A DNA stretch of 64,000 nt from Paenibacillus mellifer (lineage in GTDB: Bacteria; Bacillota; Bacilli; Paenibacillales; Paenibacillaceae). The stretch spans positions 1-64,000 of the forward strand of contig NZ_JALPRK010000009.1 of NCBI RefSeq assembly GCF_023195895.1, read 5' to 3'. A program made the translations under genes and the position numbers. The notes under the pieces were generated by a model that saw only the letters and a program-made list of their open reading frames with translations, had not been told where the DNA came from and ran no database searches. Shown here in pieces: positions 22,971 through 34,083 of the stretch; position 1 is the stretch's first letter; every line of letters begins with the position of its first letter.

Positions 22971-24572
22971 ATGAAAAAATTGATTCCCCCTTTGCTTGCA
23001 GTGACGTTATTAATTACCGCCGCCGTTTTCCGTCTGGAACCAGCTGCTGCCGACAAACTCCCGTATACCGATATATCGGCTAGCTATGCGAAAGATGCGA
23101 TTATTCGATTACATGACGATAACGTCATGAAAGGGACGTCTGCGTCGATGTTTTCTCCCACCCGCTCGATTACTCGGGCAGAGTTCATGACGACGTTGAC
23201 ACGAATCTTTCAGGTGAATCCGGCGGAATCCGCCATTCCGGCTTATCGCGACGTGCCGAAGAGTGCCTGGTATTATGGCACGATCCAGGCGGCGACCGAG
23301 CTAGGTCTGACCGAGGGTCTGGGCAACGGCATTTTCCAGCCCGATCAACCGCTGACCCGTCAGGAAGCCGCCGCTTGGCTAGTCCGGGCGCTAAAGCAAA
23401 CCGCTTCATCGACGAACGTACAAGCCGGTTACAAAGACGAGGCGGCGATCGCCGTCTGGGCCAAGCCGTATATCGGCTCGATTTCGCAGCTGGGGTTGAT
23501 GCAGGGCAATGGGGGAATGTTCTTCCCGGCGCAGGCGATCACCCGTCAGGAGACCGCCGTTCTCCTGGACCGGCTGCTGCAGGACAAACGTTGGACCAAT
23601 GCGATTACAGCCAGCGGCCATTCGGAGGTCCGTATCGGCTGGCAATATGGCCAATCCACCGAGGCTTATAAGAAGTCCGTTCTTCAATCGAACGTAAATG
23701 TGCTTGCGCCTAGGTGGTATTTTCTCGAAAGTACCGGAAAGATTTCTGATTCAAGCGTTCCTACCTTAGTGACCTGGGCCAAAAATAACGGTAAACAGGT
23801 ATGGGCCATGGTTGGCAACCGATTTGATCAAGAAACGACGCACAAGCTGCTGGCTTCCAGCTCATTGTCCTCGGACGCAATTCAGAGTTTGAAGTCCTAT
23901 GTACAAAAATATGGGCTGAACGGCATCAACGTGGATTTCGAAAATGTTGCGGCCGCTGACCGGAATTTGTTTACGTCCTTTATCGGTAAACTGGCCCAGG
24001 AGCTTCACTCCGTTTCCGCCGTATTGTCCGTCGATCTTCCTCCCGATCTTGGCACCGACTGGTCCGATGCGTACAATTACGCCGAGTTGGCCAAGAGCGC
24101 CGATTATCTGGTCATCATGGCCTATGACGAGCACTGGAGCGGAGCTTCGGCCGGTTCGGTCGCTTCGCTGGGCTGGGTGCAAAAACATTTCGACAAACTG
24201 CTCGCCAAAGTACCCGCCGACCGGCTTGTCCTCGGGATGCCGCTGTACACGCGGGATTGGAGCCTCAGCGGCAGCGGAGGCACGTTGTCTTCGGAAGACA
24301 TTTCCCTCTCGGAACAAAATAACCGCGTAAGCCAATATGGCGTGAGGCCGAATTGGAACGCGGCAGCAGGGCAGTATACCGTGGAATATCGCAGGAACGG
24401 CACGCTTCACAAAATATGGCTGGAGGACGCCCGATCCCTTTCTGAGAAATATCGCTTAGGAGCGAAATACGGCGTCGCGGGGTATGCCTACTGGCATATC
24501 GGCGGAGACTCACCGGACGTATGGACCAGCCTGAAGAATGCGGAGAAATACGAGGGATTTTCATTTAAGTAA
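22971..24572 (+). CDS. SLH-anchored GH18 glycosidase
   Basis: An exported wall-bound enzyme of 533 aa. ATG 22971 follows AAGGAG and opens a Sec signal peptide (to about residue 27); three SLH repeats (about 30-205) are followed by a glycoside hydrolase family 18 domain (about 220-530). The GH18 motif reads GLNGINVDFENV, with the catalytic Glu in DFE, then YLVIMAYDEHWSG, LGMPLYTRDW and GVAGYAYWHIGGD. In sporeformers this arrangement resembles YaaH/YdhD-type cortex or wall hydrolases acting on N-acetylglucosamine linkages, but chitin cannot be excluded. It is divergent from the ABC operon. Confidence 0.92.
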   Translation: MKKLIPPLLAVTLLITAAVFRLEPAAADKLPYTDISASYAKDAIIRLHDDNVMKGTSASMFSPTRSITRAEFMTTLTRIFQVNPAESAIPAYRDVPKSAWYYGTIQAATELGLTEGLGNGIFQPDQPLTRQEAAAWLVRALKQTASSTNVQAGYKDEAAIAVWAKPYIGSISQLGLMQGNGGMFFPAQAITRQETAVLLDRLLQDKRWTNAITASGHSEVRIGWQYGQSTEAYKKSVLQSNVNVLAPRWYFLESTGKISDSSVPTLVTWAKNNGKQVWAMVGNRFDQETTHKLLASSSLSSDAIQSLKSYVQKYGLNGINVDFENVAAADRNLFTSFIGKLAQELHSVSAVLSVDLPPDLGTDWSDAYNYAELAKSADYLVIMAYDEHWSGASAGSVASLGWVQKHFDKLLAKVPADRLVLGMPLYTRDWSLSGSGGTLSSEDISLSEQNNRVSQYGVRPNWNAAAGQYTVEYRRNGTLHKIWLEDARSLSEKYRLGAKYGVAGYAYWHIGGDSPDVWTSLKNAEKYEGFSFK

Positions 24573-24576
24573 AAAT

Positions 24577-24628
24577 AGAACCACCCCTGAGAGTAGCGAA
24601 TGCGCTTCTTCTCATGGGTGGTTCTTTA
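24577..24628 (+). terminator. GH18 gene terminator
   Basis: AGAACCACCC (24577-24586) with GGGTGGTTCT (24615-24624), inner TGAGA/TCTCA stem, then TTATT. It also lies just past the end of pyrE on the other strand. Confidence 0.85.
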
Positions 24629-24657
24629 TTAACAAAACAGCAGCCTAATTCTCACGT

Positions 24658-25305
24658 CTATTCCGCGTTGCCAAACGATGCCGGATCCTTCCGCCAAGAC
24701 TGAAGGAGTTCCAGGTCTTCCGGCTGAATGTCGCCGCGCTTCACGGCTACGTCGATCAGCGCCGAATAATTGGACAAGGTTTGCAGCGGGATACCGGCAT
24801 CGGCAAACCCCTGCACGGCTTTGTCCAACTGATAGCTGAAGATCGCCAGTACAGCCAACGGCTCCGCTCCAGCTTCGCGTACAGCTTGTGCCGCCTTGAT
24901 CGAGCTGCCGCCGGTGGAGATCAAATCCTCGATGACGACAACCTTCTGCCCTGGCTTAATCAAACCTTCGATTTGATTCTCTTTCCCGTGTCCTTTGGCC
25001 TTGTCGCGAATGTAGGCCATCGGCAGGCCCAGCTTCTGCGAGGCGAAGGCCGCGTGCGGGATGCCGGCCGTCGCCGTTCCGGCGATCACGTCGGCTTCCG
25101 GGTACGTTTCGCGAATCATGGCCGCAAACGATTCGGCGATCAAATCGCGAATTTCGGGATACGACATCGTGAGCCGGTTATCGCAATAAATCGGCGATTT
25201 GATGCCCGAGGTCCAGGTGAAAGGCTGATGCGGACGGAGCGCCACCGCTCCGATGTCCAGCAAACTGCCGGCGATTTGCGCTTCTACCGATTGAGTGTTT
25301 GTCAT
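24658..25305 (-). CDS. pyrE: Orotate phosphoribosyltransferase
   Basis: Joins orotate and PRPP to give orotidine 5'-monophosphate, the fifth step of pyrimidine synthesis. The protein is 215 aa with the PRPP-binding block VVVIEDLISTGGSSIKAA, the orotate region FTWTSGIKSPIYCDNR, and the flexible loop YIRDKAKGHGKENQIEG. It overlaps pyrF by 4 nt (ATGA) and is the last gene of the pyr operon. Confidence 0.97.
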   Translation of the reverse strand: MTNTQSVEAQIAGSLLDIGAVALRPHQPFTWTSGIKSPIYCDNRLTMSYPEIRDLIAESFAAMIRETYPEADVIAGTATAGIPHAAFASQKLGLPMAYIRDKAKGHGKENQIEGLIKPGQKVVVIEDLISTGGSSIKAAQAVREAGAEPLAVLAIFSYQLDKAVQGFADAGIPLQTLSNYSALIDVAVKRGDIQPEDLELLQSWRKDPASFGNAE

Positions 25306-26036
25306 GACAACATCATCTCCTTAATGATCGATTCCGCCGCTTCGCGCGGATTGGGGGCAGCGATGATCGGCCGGCCAACAACGATATAATCCGTCCCTTG
25401 GGCCATCGCCTCGCCTGGAGTTAAAGTTCGCGACTGATCGCCCTGCGGACTGTTCGCCGGACGAATGCCCGGCGTCACCGTCAGGAAGGCTTGTCCGCAT
25501 TGTGCTTTGATCGCTGGAACCTCGAGCGGAGAAGCCACAACGCCGTCCAGACCCGCTTGACGAGTCAGTTCTGCGTAATGCACGACAGCCTCTTCCACTT
25601 CGCCAGGGATGCCGATCTCCTCGTTCATCACTCGCCGGCTCGTGCTCGTCAGCTGCGTGACCGCGATGATCTTCGGCATCGTTAGCGAACGGTCGCTCTC
25701 CAGCGCTGCCAGCGCACCCTCGCGGGCCGCCTTCATCATATCTAACCCGCCTCCAGCATGCACGTTAAACAGATCCACGCCTAGCTTCGTGACGCTATTC
25801 GCTCCGCCCTTCACCGTGTTCGGGATATCATGCATCTTCACGTCTAGAAAAACGGAGTAGCCCCGCTGTTTCAATTCGCGGATCAAATCCGGACCGGCCG
25901 CATATAACAGCTGCAGCCCCACCTTCATGTAGCAAGGAATCCCCTCCAGCTCCTTCAGCAGCTTCCGCGCCTGATCCGCATCGGGGAAGTCCAGGCCGAC
26001 AATCAGTTTCCCTGCGGCATCTTCAAACGAACGCAA
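25302..26036 (-). CDS. pyrF: Orotidine 5'-phosphate decarboxylase
   Basis: Decarboxylates OMP to UMP. The protein is 244 aa from TTG 26036, chosen because GGAGGAG precedes it and the family begins at this point; a longer frame back to 26126 would run through a strong hairpin. The signature catalytic motif DVKMHDIPNTVKGG and the phosphate loop end (DYIVVGRPI) are present. The gap from carB is 112 nt and holds the hairpin at 26061-26091. In Bacillus pyrK and pyrD occupy this place. Confidence 0.95.
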   Translation of the reverse strand: MRSFEDAAGKLIVGLDFPDADQARKLLKELEGIPCYMKVGLQLLYAAGPDLIRELKQRGYSVFLDVKMHDIPNTVKGGANSVTKLGVDLFNVHAGGGLDMMKAAREGALAALESDRSLTMPKIIAVTQLTSTSRRVMNEEIGIPGEVEEAVVHYAELTRQAGLDGVVASPLEVPAIKAQCGQAFLTVTPGIRPANSPQGDQSRTLTPGEAMAQGTDYIVVGRPIIAAPNPREAAESIIKEMMLS

Positions 26037-26060
26037 ATCCGCTCTCCTCCATTCATGCTT

Positions 26061-26091
26061 GCGGCTCCGAAGCATGATGCTTCCGAGCCGC
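26061..26091 (-). repeat. Strong hairpin between carB and pyrF
   Basis: 15-bp arms (26061-26075 and 26077-26091) with a single internal mismatch and a 1-nt centre, GC-rich, no T run on either side. It lies about 25 nt upstream of the pyrF start codon. Likely an RNA processing or stabilising element rather than a terminator. Confidence 0.75.
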
Positions 26092-26148
26092 CGCTTAATG
26101 TTTCGTTTACCCAGCTTCATGATCAAAGTCGATTTTTGAACTTCCTCT

Positions 26149-29100
26149 TTAAAGCGCCGGCATGGCTTGAGAGGAGAAGTTGATCGTCTCCAGCATCTCC
26201 AGCAGCGCGCGGACCGTATCCAGCGAAGTCATGCAGACAACGCCGTTCTCCACCGCTTCCCGGCGGATGCGGAAGCCGTCGCGTTCCGGCTCTTTGCCTT
26301 TAGTCAGCGTATTGATGACAAAGTGAGCCTCGCCGTTTCGGATCAGATCCAGAATGTTCGGCACCCCTTCCGACAGCTTGTAGACGGTCGTTACGTGGAT
26401 GCCTGCCTCAATCAGCGCGGAAGCCGTACCGTCCGTAGCGATAATCTTGTAGCCTAGGCGGTAGAAGCCGCGCAGCAGGTCAACCGCTTCCTGCTTATCC
26501 TTATCGGCCACCGTTGCGATGATCGCGCCGGTCGCAGGGATCTTCATGCCCGCGCCGATCAAACCTTTATACAACGCTTTGGCATATTGCGGATCGCGGC
26601 CCATGACCTCGCCGGTCGATTTCATTTCCGGCCCAAGCGTTGGCTCAACACGGCGCAACTTGGCGAAGGAGAACACCGGAACCTTGACCGCAACCTGGTT
26701 GCTTTCCGGCCACAAGCCGTTTTGGTAGCCAAGATCGCTGAGCTTCGTACCAAGAATACACTGGGTGGCCACGTTCGCCATCGGGATGTTCGTCACTTTG
26801 CTCAGGAAAGGTACCGTTCGCGACGAGCGCGGGTTCACTTCGATGACGTACACTTCGTTTTTGTAGATGACGAACTGGATGTTGACCAAGCCAATCGTCT
26901 TCAGCTCACGGGCGATTTTCATCGTGATCTCGGCGATTTTCTCCTTCAATTCCTCGGATAAATGCTGCGGCGGATAAACCGCAATCGAGTCGCCCGAGTG
27001 TACCCCGGCGCGTTCGATATGTTCCATGATACCCGGGATGAGCACCGTCTCACCGTCGCAGATAGCATCAACTTCCACTTCCTTGCCCAGCATGTAGCGG
27101 TCGATCAGCACCGGATGCTGCGGGTTAATATTCACCGCTTCCTCCATGTAGCGGAGCAGCTCTTCGTCGGAGTAGACAATTTCCATCGCCCGGCCCCCAA
27201 GTACATAGGACGGTCTGACCAGCACTGGATAGCCGAGAGACTGAGCCGTGCCCACCGCTTCCTCCACCGAAGTGACCGTGCTGCCTTTCGGCTGTGCAAT
27301 GTCGAGCTTCGATAAGAGAGCTTCGAACTTCTTCCGATCCTCGGCTTCGTCTATGCTCTCGAGGGAAGTACCGAGAATGCGCACGCCCGCCGCTTGCAAC
27401 GGTGCCGCCAGATTGATCGCCGTTTGGCCGCCGAATTGCACGATGACGCCCATCGGCTTCTCCTCTTCGATTACGTTCATGACGTCTTCGAAGAATAACG
27501 GCTCGAAGTACAGGCGATCCGAGGTGTTAAAATCGGTGGATACCGTCTCCGGATTGTTGTTGATGATGACGGCTTCGTAACCAGCTTTTTGAATTGCCCA
27601 AACCGCATGTACTGTCGAGTAGTCAAATTCAATCCCTTGACCGATCCGGATCGGTCCGGAGCCAAGCACGACGATCTTCTCCTTGTCGGTTTGGAGGACT
27701 TCGTTTTCCGTTTCATAGGTCGAGTAGTAGTAAGGCGTAGAGGCCTCGAATTCTGCTGCACACGTGTCGACCATTTTGTAGACCGGCTTCAACCCGTGCT
27801 CTTTACGGAAGTTTCTCACTTCAGCTTCGGTCCGGTGCGTGCCTGATGGCTGTCCGGCAGCGCGCAGCTCGGCGATTGCCCGGTCGGTAAACCCTAAGCG
27901 CTTCGCTTCATACAGCGTCTCATAGGAAAAGAATTCTTCCCCCGCAATCTGCTTCTCGAATTCCACCAAGCGTTCGATTTTGTCGAGGAACCACCAGTCG
28001 ATTCCGGTTAATTCCTGGATTTGCTGCAGCTTATAGCCCCGGCGGAATGCTTCAGCGATCAGGAACAGCCGCTCGTCGTCTGCCTTGATCAGACGGTTGT
28101 TTAACGTTTCCTCGTCGATTTTCTCCGCGCCTTTCAGGTACAGGCGATGCGTGCCGATCTCGAGCGACCGGACCGCTTTATGGATGGACTCCTCAAACGT
28201 CCGGCCGATAGCCATCACCTCGCCGGTCGCCTTCATCTGGGTACCTAACTTACGATTCGCGTGGATGAATTTATCGAACGGCCAGCGCGGGATTTTGCTG
28301 ACGATGTAATCCAGCGTCGGCTCGAAGCAAGCGTAAGTCTGCCCGGTTACCGGGTTGACGATTTCGTCGAGGGTGTATCCCAACGCGATTTTGGCCGCCA
28401 TTTTAGCGATCGGGTAGCCTGTTGCCTTTGACGCAAGCGCCGAAGAACGGCTAACCCTTGGATTTACTTCGATGACATAGTATTGGAAGCTCTGCGGATC
28501 CAGCGCAAACTGCACGTTGCAGCCGCCTTCGATGTTCAGCGCCCGGATGATCTTAAGCGAGGCCGAACGCAGCATCTGATATTCACGGTCGGAGAGCGTT
28601 TGACTCGGCGCGACAACGATGCTGTCTCCGGTATGTACCCCCACCGGATCGAAGTTTTCCATGTTGCAGACCACAATGCAGTTGTCATTAGCGTCGCGCA
28701 TGACTTCGTATTCGACTTCCTTCATGCCGGCGATCGATTTCTCGATCAAGCATTGACCGATCGGGCTGTAGCGAATGCCTGAAGCCACCGTCTCGCGCAG
28801 TTCCTCTTCCGTGGCGCAGATCCCGCCGCCGGTACCTCCAAGCGTATACGCCGGACGGACAATGACCGGGTAGCCGATCTCATCGGCGAATTGCAGCGCT
28901 TCATCCACTGTGGTGATAATAGAGCTTTCCGGCACTGGTTGCTCCAGCTCGCGCATCAGCTCGCGGAACAGGTCGCGGTCCTCCGCTTTTTCGATGGAAG
29001 TTAGCTGCGTGCCGAGGAGCTTCACGTTTTCGCGTTCCAATACGCCCGCGCGAGCCAGCTCAACCGCCATGTTCAGGCCGGTTTGACCGCCGAGTGTCGG

Positions 29101-29361
29101 CAGCAAGCCGTCTGGCCGCTCCTGGCGGATGATTTGCGTCACAAATTCCAGGGTAATCGGTTCGATGTAAACCTTGTCGGCCATGTTGGTATCAGTCATG
29201 ATCGTCGCCGGGTTGCTGTTGATCAGCACCACCTCAACGCCCTCTTCCTTCAGCGCTTGGCAGGCTTGTGTTCCAGCATAATCGAACTCGGCCGCCTGAC
29301 CGATGACGATCGGCCCGGAGCCGATGACGAGAATTTTCTTAAGATCTTTGTTGATCGGCAT
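26149..29361 (-). CDS. carB: Carbamoyl-phosphate synthase, large subunit
   Basis: Makes carbamoyl phosphate from bicarbonate, ammonia and two ATP. The protein is 1070 aa with the expected duplicated ATP-grasp halves ([20 protein letters not shown] near the N-terminus and [19 protein letters not shown] near residue 555) and a C-terminal allosteric MGS-like domain. It begins 4 nt after carA. Since it is in the PyrR-controlled operon it serves chiefly pyrimidine synthesis. Confidence 0.98.
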   Translation of the reverse strand: MPINKDLKKILVIGSGPIVIGQAAEFDYAGTQACQALKEEGVEVVLINSNPATIMTDTNMADKVYIEPITLEFVTQIIRQERPDGLLPTLGGQTGLNMAVELARAGVLERENVKLLGTQLTSIEKAEDRDLFRELMRELEQPVPESSIITTVDEALQFADEIGYPVIVRPAYTLGGTGGGICATEEELRETVASGIRYSPIGQCLIEKSIAGMKEVEYEVMRDANDNCIVVCNMENFDPVGVHTGDSIVVAPSQTLSDREYQMLRSASLKIIRALNIEGGCNVQFALDPQSFQYYVIEVNPRVSRSSALASKATGYPIAKMAAKIALGYTLDEIVNPVTGQTYACFEPTLDYIVSKIPRWPFDKFIHANRKLGTQMKATGEVMAIGRTFEESIHKAVRSLEIGTHRLYLKGAEKIDEETLNNRLIKADDERLFLIAEAFRRGYKLQQIQELTGIDWWFLDKIERLVEFEKQIAGEEFFSYETLYEAKRLGFTDRAIAELRAAGQPSGTHRTEAEVRNFRKEHGLKPVYKMVDTCAAEFEASTPYYYSTYETENEVLQTDKEKIVVLGSGPIRIGQGIEFDYSTVHAVWAIQKAGYEAVIINNNPETVSTDFNTSDRLYFEPLFFEDVMNVIEEEKPMGVIVQFGGQTAINLAAPLQAAGVRILGTSLESIDEAEDRKKFEALLSKLDIAQPKGSTVTSVEEAVGTAQSLGYPVLVRPSYVLGGRAMEIVYSDEELLRYMEEAVNINPQHPVLIDRYMLGKEVEVDAICDGETVLIPGIMEHIERAGVHSGDSIAVYPPQHLSEELKEKIAEITMKIARELKTIGLVNIQFVIYKNEVYVIEVNPRSSRTVPFLSKVTNIPMANVATQCILGTKLSDLGYQNGLWPESNQVAVKVPVFSFAKLRRVEPTLGPEMKSTGEVMGRDPQYAKALYKGLIGAGMKIPATGAIIATVADKDKQEAVDLLRGFYRLGYKIIATDGTASALIEAGIHVTTVYKLSEGVPNILDLIRNGEAHFVINTLTKGKEPERDGFRIRREAVENGVVCMTSLDTVRALLEMLETINFSSQAMPAL

Positions 29362-29365
29362 AGGT

Positions 29366-30502
29366 TTACAGTTCTCCTTTCGCAGCGGCCATCAGTTTGG
29401 CTTGGCGAGGCTTTTGCGGGTTCTGCCGCTTATGTTCGCGGATCATCTCGATGAACCGATCGAACAAGTAGCTGTTGTCGTAAGGTCCCGGAGCCGCCTC
29501 TGGATGATATTGTACAGAAAAGGCTGGATATTTCTTGTGCTTAAGTCCTTCGATCGTTTTGTCATTATTGTTGATATGCGTCACTTCCAGATCCGTACCG
29601 GCGATGGACGCTTCGTTAACGGTATAACCGTGGTTTTGCGACGTAATGTAGCAGCGGCCAGATTCCAGCTCCTTGACGGGATGGTTACCTCCGCGATGGC
29701 CGAATTTCAGCTTCTCCGTATCAGCGCCGCAGGCCAAGGCGAACAGCTGGTGACCCAGGCAAATCCCAAAAATCGGATACTCACCCAGCAGCTCGGCGAT
29801 CATTTCCGCGGCGTAAGGCACATCTTTCGGGTCCCCAGGTCCATTGGACAACTGGATGCCATCCGGGTGCAGACGACGGATTTCGTCCGCGGTCGTGTTA
29901 TGCGGTACGATCACGACGTCGCAATCGCGCTTGTTCAGCTCGCGCAGAATCCCGCTCTTTGCGCCGAAATCCACCAGCACGATCCGTTCCTTGGATCCCG
30001 GACTGCTATATACATGATGCGTCGAGGTTTGAGCCACTTGATTACGCAACTCGGCGATGCTGGTGGCCAGCATCATTTCCTTTAATTCGTCAACCGATTT
30101 CGCCGAGGTGGTCAGAATCCCTCTCATGGTTCCCTGGTGACGGATAAGGCGCGTCAGCATGCGTGTATCGATGTCGGTGATACCGGGAATCCCGTATTCC
30201 TTGAGCAGATCGCCCAAATTGTATTGAGCACGCCAGTTGCTTGGGGTAGGTTCATAGCGGCGAACGACAAAGCCGTGGATCGATGGAGCAATGGATTCGA
30301 AGTCGTCGCGCGAAATACCGTAATTCCCGATCAGCGGATACGTCATCGTGACGATTTGCCCGCAGTAAGAAGGATCAGACAGTACCTCTTGGTACCCCGT
30401 AATTCCCGTATTAAAAACGACCTCGCCCGTCTTTTCCCCTTCCGCCCCAAATGAGGTTCCGGTAAACAGCGTGCCGTCTTCCAACAATAGTCTTGCCTGC
30501 AT
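29366..30502 (-). CDS. carA: Carbamoyl-phosphate synthase, small subunit
   Basis: Glutamine amidotransferase subunit (378 aa) that supplies ammonia to CarB. The N-terminal domain holds [17 protein letters not shown], and the class I amidotransferase domain has the nucleophile Cys in [15 protein letters not shown] and His-Glu in [11 protein letters not shown]. It lies 52 nt downstream of pyrC and is coupled to carB. Confidence 0.98.
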   Translation of the reverse strand: MQARLLLEDGTLFTGTSFGAEGEKTGEVVFNTGITGYQEVLSDPSYCGQIVTMTYPLIGNYGISRDDFESIAPSIHGFVVRRYEPTPSNWRAQYNLGDLLKEYGIPGITDIDTRMLTRLIRHQGTMRGILTTSAKSVDELKEMMLATSIAELRNQVAQTSTHHVYSSPGSKERIVLVDFGAKSGILRELNKRDCDVVIVPHNTTADEIRRLHPDGIQLSNGPGDPKDVPYAAEMIAELLGEYPIFGICLGHQLFALACGADTEKLKFGHRGGNHPVKELESGRCYITSQNHGYTVNEASIAGTDLEVTHINNNDKTIEGLKHKKYPAFSVQYHPEAAPGPYDNSYLFDRFIEMIREHKRQNPQKPRQAKLMAAAKGEL

Positions 30503-30554
30503 CCTGCAGCACTCCTTTATCCATAAACTGAAATACTATATTCTCATCCGCCCA

Positions 30555-31862
30555 TTAATGGGCTAGTTCAATCGCATCATTCCAGATCAATTTACCTTTC
30601 ACGATCGTAGCGACGGGCCAGCCCTTTAGCTTCCACCCGGTAAACGGAGTGTTGCGTCCTTTCGAGGCAAAGACGCACGGATCAACCGTTCGTTCCACGT
30701 TCAGATCCACGATCGTCAGATCGGCCGGAGTTCCCGGCTCCAATCGTCCTGCTTCTAAGCCGAACACACGGGCCGGACCCGCCGTCATCCGCTGCACCAG
30801 CATCGCGAGGCTCCAGCGACCTGTAGCCACGAATTTCGTGTACAGCAGCGGGAAGGCTGTCTCGAATCCCACGATACCAAACGGCGCTTGCTGCATGCCT
30901 TTCGCCTTCTCCTCTTCGCTATGCGGGGCATGATCGGTTACGACGATATCGAGTGTGCCGTCTTCCAGCGCAGCGATACATGCTTCGACATCCCGGCGGG
31001 ATCGCAGTGGAGGATTCATCTTCCAGTTGGCATCGAGGCCCGGTATATCCTCCTCGGACAAGATCAGATGGTGAGGGCACACCTCCGCGGTGACGTTGAT
31101 GCCGATTTGCTTCGCTTGGCGGATCAGCCGAATGGACTGCTCTGTACTTACGTGGCATACATGGTAGTGAACCCCCGTCGCTTCCGCCAGCAAAATATCC
31201 CTCCCGACGTGAATCGCCTCCGATTCATTCGGAATTCCCTTCAGACCATGCTTTCGGGCGAATATGCCTTCAGCCACCGGCGCTCCTTCCACAAGCGAGT
31301 TGTCCTCGCAGTGGGCGATCACCGGCATCCCAAGTGAAGCGGCCTGCCGCATCGCATCCTTCATCATCTGCGCGCTCTGCACGCCGACGCCGTCATCGGT
31401 GAAGCCGATGGCCCCGGCGTCTTTCAAGGCCGCGAAGTCGGTCAACTCTCGGCCAAGCTCGCTTTTGGTGATGGCCGCATAAGGCAGCACGTTTACCAGT
31501 CCGGCTTCTTCGGCCTTTTGCAACACGAACCTTACAGTGTCCGGGTTATCCGTGACCGGCCGGGTGTTCGGCATACAGGCGATTGTGGTAAATCCGCCTT
31601 GAGCGGCCGACCTTGATCCGGTTTCGATCGTCTCTTTATGCTCGAATCCTGGTTCACGCAAATGAACGTGCATATCGATAAATCCCGGAGTGACCAATCT
31701 GCCGCCGGCATCGATGACCTGAGTTCCGGCTTCTGCGTTTTCCTGCCCAAGTTGCCCCGCTTTCTCCACCTTGGCGATGACTCCGTCTTCGATCGTGATT
31801 TGAGATAACTCTTGCTCCCCTAGTTCGTTTAAGATGTTGGCATTAATGATGACAAGACGCAT
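30555..31862 (-). CDS. pyrC: Dihydroorotase
   Basis: Zinc amidohydrolase (435 aa) that closes carbamoyl aspartate to dihydroorotate. Metal ligands are seen in DMHVHLREPGFEHKE, in the later His residues of AHCEDNS and HVCHVS, and Asp in VVTDHAPHSEEEK. The length and sequence match the class I PyrC of Gram-positives. It stands between pyrB and carA. Confidence 0.97.
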   Translation of the reverse strand: MRLVIINANILNELGEQELSQITIEDGVIAKVEKAGQLGQENAEAGTQVIDAGGRLVTPGFIDMHVHLREPGFEHKETIETGSRSAAQGGFTTIACMPNTRPVTDNPDTVRFVLQKAEEAGLVNVLPYAAITKSELGRELTDFAALKDAGAIGFTDDGVGVQSAQMMKDAMRQAASLGMPVIAHCEDNSLVEGAPVAEGIFARKHGLKGIPNESEAIHVGRDILLAEATGVHYHVCHVSTEQSIRLIRQAKQIGINVTAEVCPHHLILSEEDIPGLDANWKMNPPLRSRRDVEACIAALEDGTLDIVVTDHAPHSEEEKAKGMQQAPFGIVGFETAFPLLYTKFVATGRWSLAMLVQRMTAGPARVFGLEAGRLEPGTPADLTIVDLNVERTVDPCVFASKGRNTPFTGWKLKGWPVATIVKGKLIWNDAIELAH

Positions 31863-31917
31863 GCTTTAATCCCCCCGCTGATTTGAGTTCGTACCGAAAA
31901 ACCACCGTCGCCGTTGC

Positions 31918-32829
31918 TTACAGCAAAGCGCGTTCCATGACCGCCATGCGGATCGGAACCCCGTTTTGCATTTGCTTAAAAATCCGGGATTGCGGATGTT
32001 CCACCACCGCATCGTCGATCTCCACGCCCCGGTTCACCGGAGCTGGGTGCATGATCAGCGCATGCGGCGCGAGGGCTGCGGCCCGTTCTTCCGTCAAGCC
32101 GTATTGCAAGCGGTATTCTTCGGCCGACTTGATCAGCCCGTCCGTGTGGCGTTCCAGCTGCACTCGCAGCATCATAACCACATCGGCGCATAGCGCTTCC
32201 TCCATCGGAATGTAAGGGCTGTACGTACTCAGTTCCGGAGCTCGCATATTCTCCGGTGCGCAGAGTTTCACATCAGCGCCGAATTTTTGCAGTGCCCACA
32301 GATTGGAGCGGGCGACCCGACTATGCTTGATATCTCCGATAATTGACACTTTAAGCCCACTGAGTTCACCAAAATGCTGTTTCATCGTATATAAATCCAG
32401 CAGCGCTTGCGTCGGATGTTCGTTGTTGCCGTCGCCGGCATTCACCAGCGGCACCGATACCCGCTTGGCTAGCTCTTCCAGCATACCGATGGGCTTCAGC
32501 CGGATCACGCCTGCGTCAATCCCCATGGATTCCAGCGTGCGGACGGTATCGTATATCGATTCACCCTTCTCCACGCTGGAAGCGGCTGCTGCGAAGTTCA
32601 GCACCTGGGCGCCCAGCCGCTTCTCCGCCATCTCGAAGGAGAAGCGAGTTCGCGTACTGTTCTCAAAAAACATATTCGCAACAAAGTGATCCTTCAGCAC
32701 CGGGATCATCTTTTCTTCTTTCGCGTCCCAGTAGGACGCCCGGTCGAGAATCGCGGAAATTTCCGCTGCGCTTAAATCCTTCAGCCCGAGAAGACTGCGT
32801 TCCTTCACTGCGGTTGCGGTCAGCGCCAT
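31918..32829 (-). CDS. pyrB: Aspartate carbamoyltransferase, catalytic chain
   Basis: Forms carbamoyl aspartate from carbamoyl phosphate and aspartate. The protein is 303 aa from ATG 32829, which follows GGGAGGGG and is one base after the pyrR stop; an upstream in-frame reading would overlap pyrR. The carbamoyl-phosphate site reads FFENSTRTRFSFEMAEKRL, and HPTQALLDLYT is present. There is no regulatory chain (pyrI), as is normal in Firmicutes. Confidence 0.97.
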   Translation of the reverse strand: MALTATAVKERSLLGLKDLSAAEISAILDRASYWDAKEEKMIPVLKDHFVANMFFENSTRTRFSFEMAEKRLGAQVLNFAAAASSVEKGESIYDTVRTLESMGIDAGVIRLKPIGMLEELAKRVSVPLVNAGDGNNEHPTQALLDLYTMKQHFGELSGLKVSIIGDIKHSRVARSNLWALQKFGADVKLCAPENMRAPELSTYSPYIPMEEALCADVVMMLRVQLERHTDGLIKSAEEYRLQYGLTEERAAALAPHALIMHPAPVNRGVEIDDAVVEHPQSRIFKQMQNGVPIRMAVMERALL

Positions 32830-32830
32830 C

Positions 32831-33403
<573 letters not shown>

Positions 33404-33432
33404 TCACCTCGCTTCGGTCCGTGATGGGCGCA

Positions 33433-33469
33433 TAAAAAAACTCCTTGCCGGAAATCCAGGCAAGGAGTC
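33433..33469 (-). terminator. pyr attenuator terminator
   Basis: Minus strand: ACTCCTTGCC (33459-33468 complement), 9-nt loop, GGCAAGGAGT, then seven T residues. It is about 60 nt upstream of pyrR and forms when PyrR holds the leader loop. Confidence 0.92.
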
Positions 33470-33571
33470 TTTAGTCACAGTTATACCATGACTGTCATGT
33501 AGGTTTCGGGTAAACAGGACCCTCGCAAAATATGCGAAGTCCGCCCAATTCCCCATTCACGTTACCTTGCC

Positions 33572-33585
33572 AGCCTCACGGGACT
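33572..33585 (-). promoter_or_regulatory. PyrR-binding loop in pyr leader
   Basis: The leader RNA reads AGUCCCGUGAGGCU, an exact match to the PyrR consensus ARUCCNGNGAGGYU. It precedes the terminator by about 105 nt. Only one such loop is found in the operon, against three in Bacillus subtilis. Confidence 0.93.
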
Positions 33586-33613
33586 GAATTAAAGGTGCTT
33601 ATGGTTTACATGA

Positions 33614-33642
33614 ATTATGACAGAATGAGGTTAGCCTGTCAA
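33614..33642 (-). promoter_or_regulatory. pyr operon promoter
   Basis: Minus strand: TTGACA (33637-33642), 17-bp spacer, CATAAT (33614-33619). Transcription would start near 33607, about 22 nt before the PyrR loop. Confidence 0.88.
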
Positions 33643-34020
33643 GACACCCGGCCCAGTTCATACCTACTTGTTACTGAGGTTCATTCCATCTCCCGTGTGG
33701 AAGCCTGCTGTGTTGATGATTGTTTATAATTATACATAGTATGTTATATTTATTCAACCCTGAGTTTTGTCGGCTTATCCGCATTGAATAGCGATATTCC
33801 CCTCAGTATTAGCCTGATCACTTTGCATGTTTCTATCGCTAACTCGCATAATTATCCAATCACCCCCTTTTCCCAGCCTTTTTGATGATTATCCCGTTGG
33901 ATCAGTTATCAGAAGAAGAGATTCGAATGGCGAGATAGCTCGGCCACTGAACAAAAGGGATAATCGTAAAAAGGAGGCAACAAGGACAACCAAGGCTGCG
34001 GAACAGACGTGTAAAAGAAT
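33643..34020. other. Gene-free stretch upstream of pyr operon
   Basis: About 380 bp with no convincing coding region on either strand. It holds a 9-bp perfect inverted repeat (GATTATCCC at 33887-33895 and GGGATAATC at 33957-33965) enclosing about 60 nt; the enclosed region could fold but no known RNA family is recognised. A plus-strand open frame across 33827-34075 has no ribosome site and an unlikely composition. Confidence 0.4.
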
Positions 34021-34062
34021 AAAAAAAATAACCGCCCCTCGGGATTTAACCCTTGGAGCGGC
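34021..34062 (-). terminator. dapL terminator
   Basis: Minus strand: CCGCTCC paired with GGGGCGG around GGG/CCC, followed by TTATTTTTTTT (A-rich 34020-34030). It is 24 bp past the dapL stop. Confidence 0.85.
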
Positions 34063-34083
34063 TGCGTTTGTATAAGTCGTCGG

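Noticed and set aside
26037-26126. 30-residue N-terminal extension of PyrF
   Set aside because: The stretch is mostly the hairpin at 26061-26091 and is not part of the family; TTG 26036 has a clear ribosome site.
33827-34075. 82-codon frame in the gene-free stretch
   Set aside because: No ribosome site, odd composition, runs through the dapL terminator.
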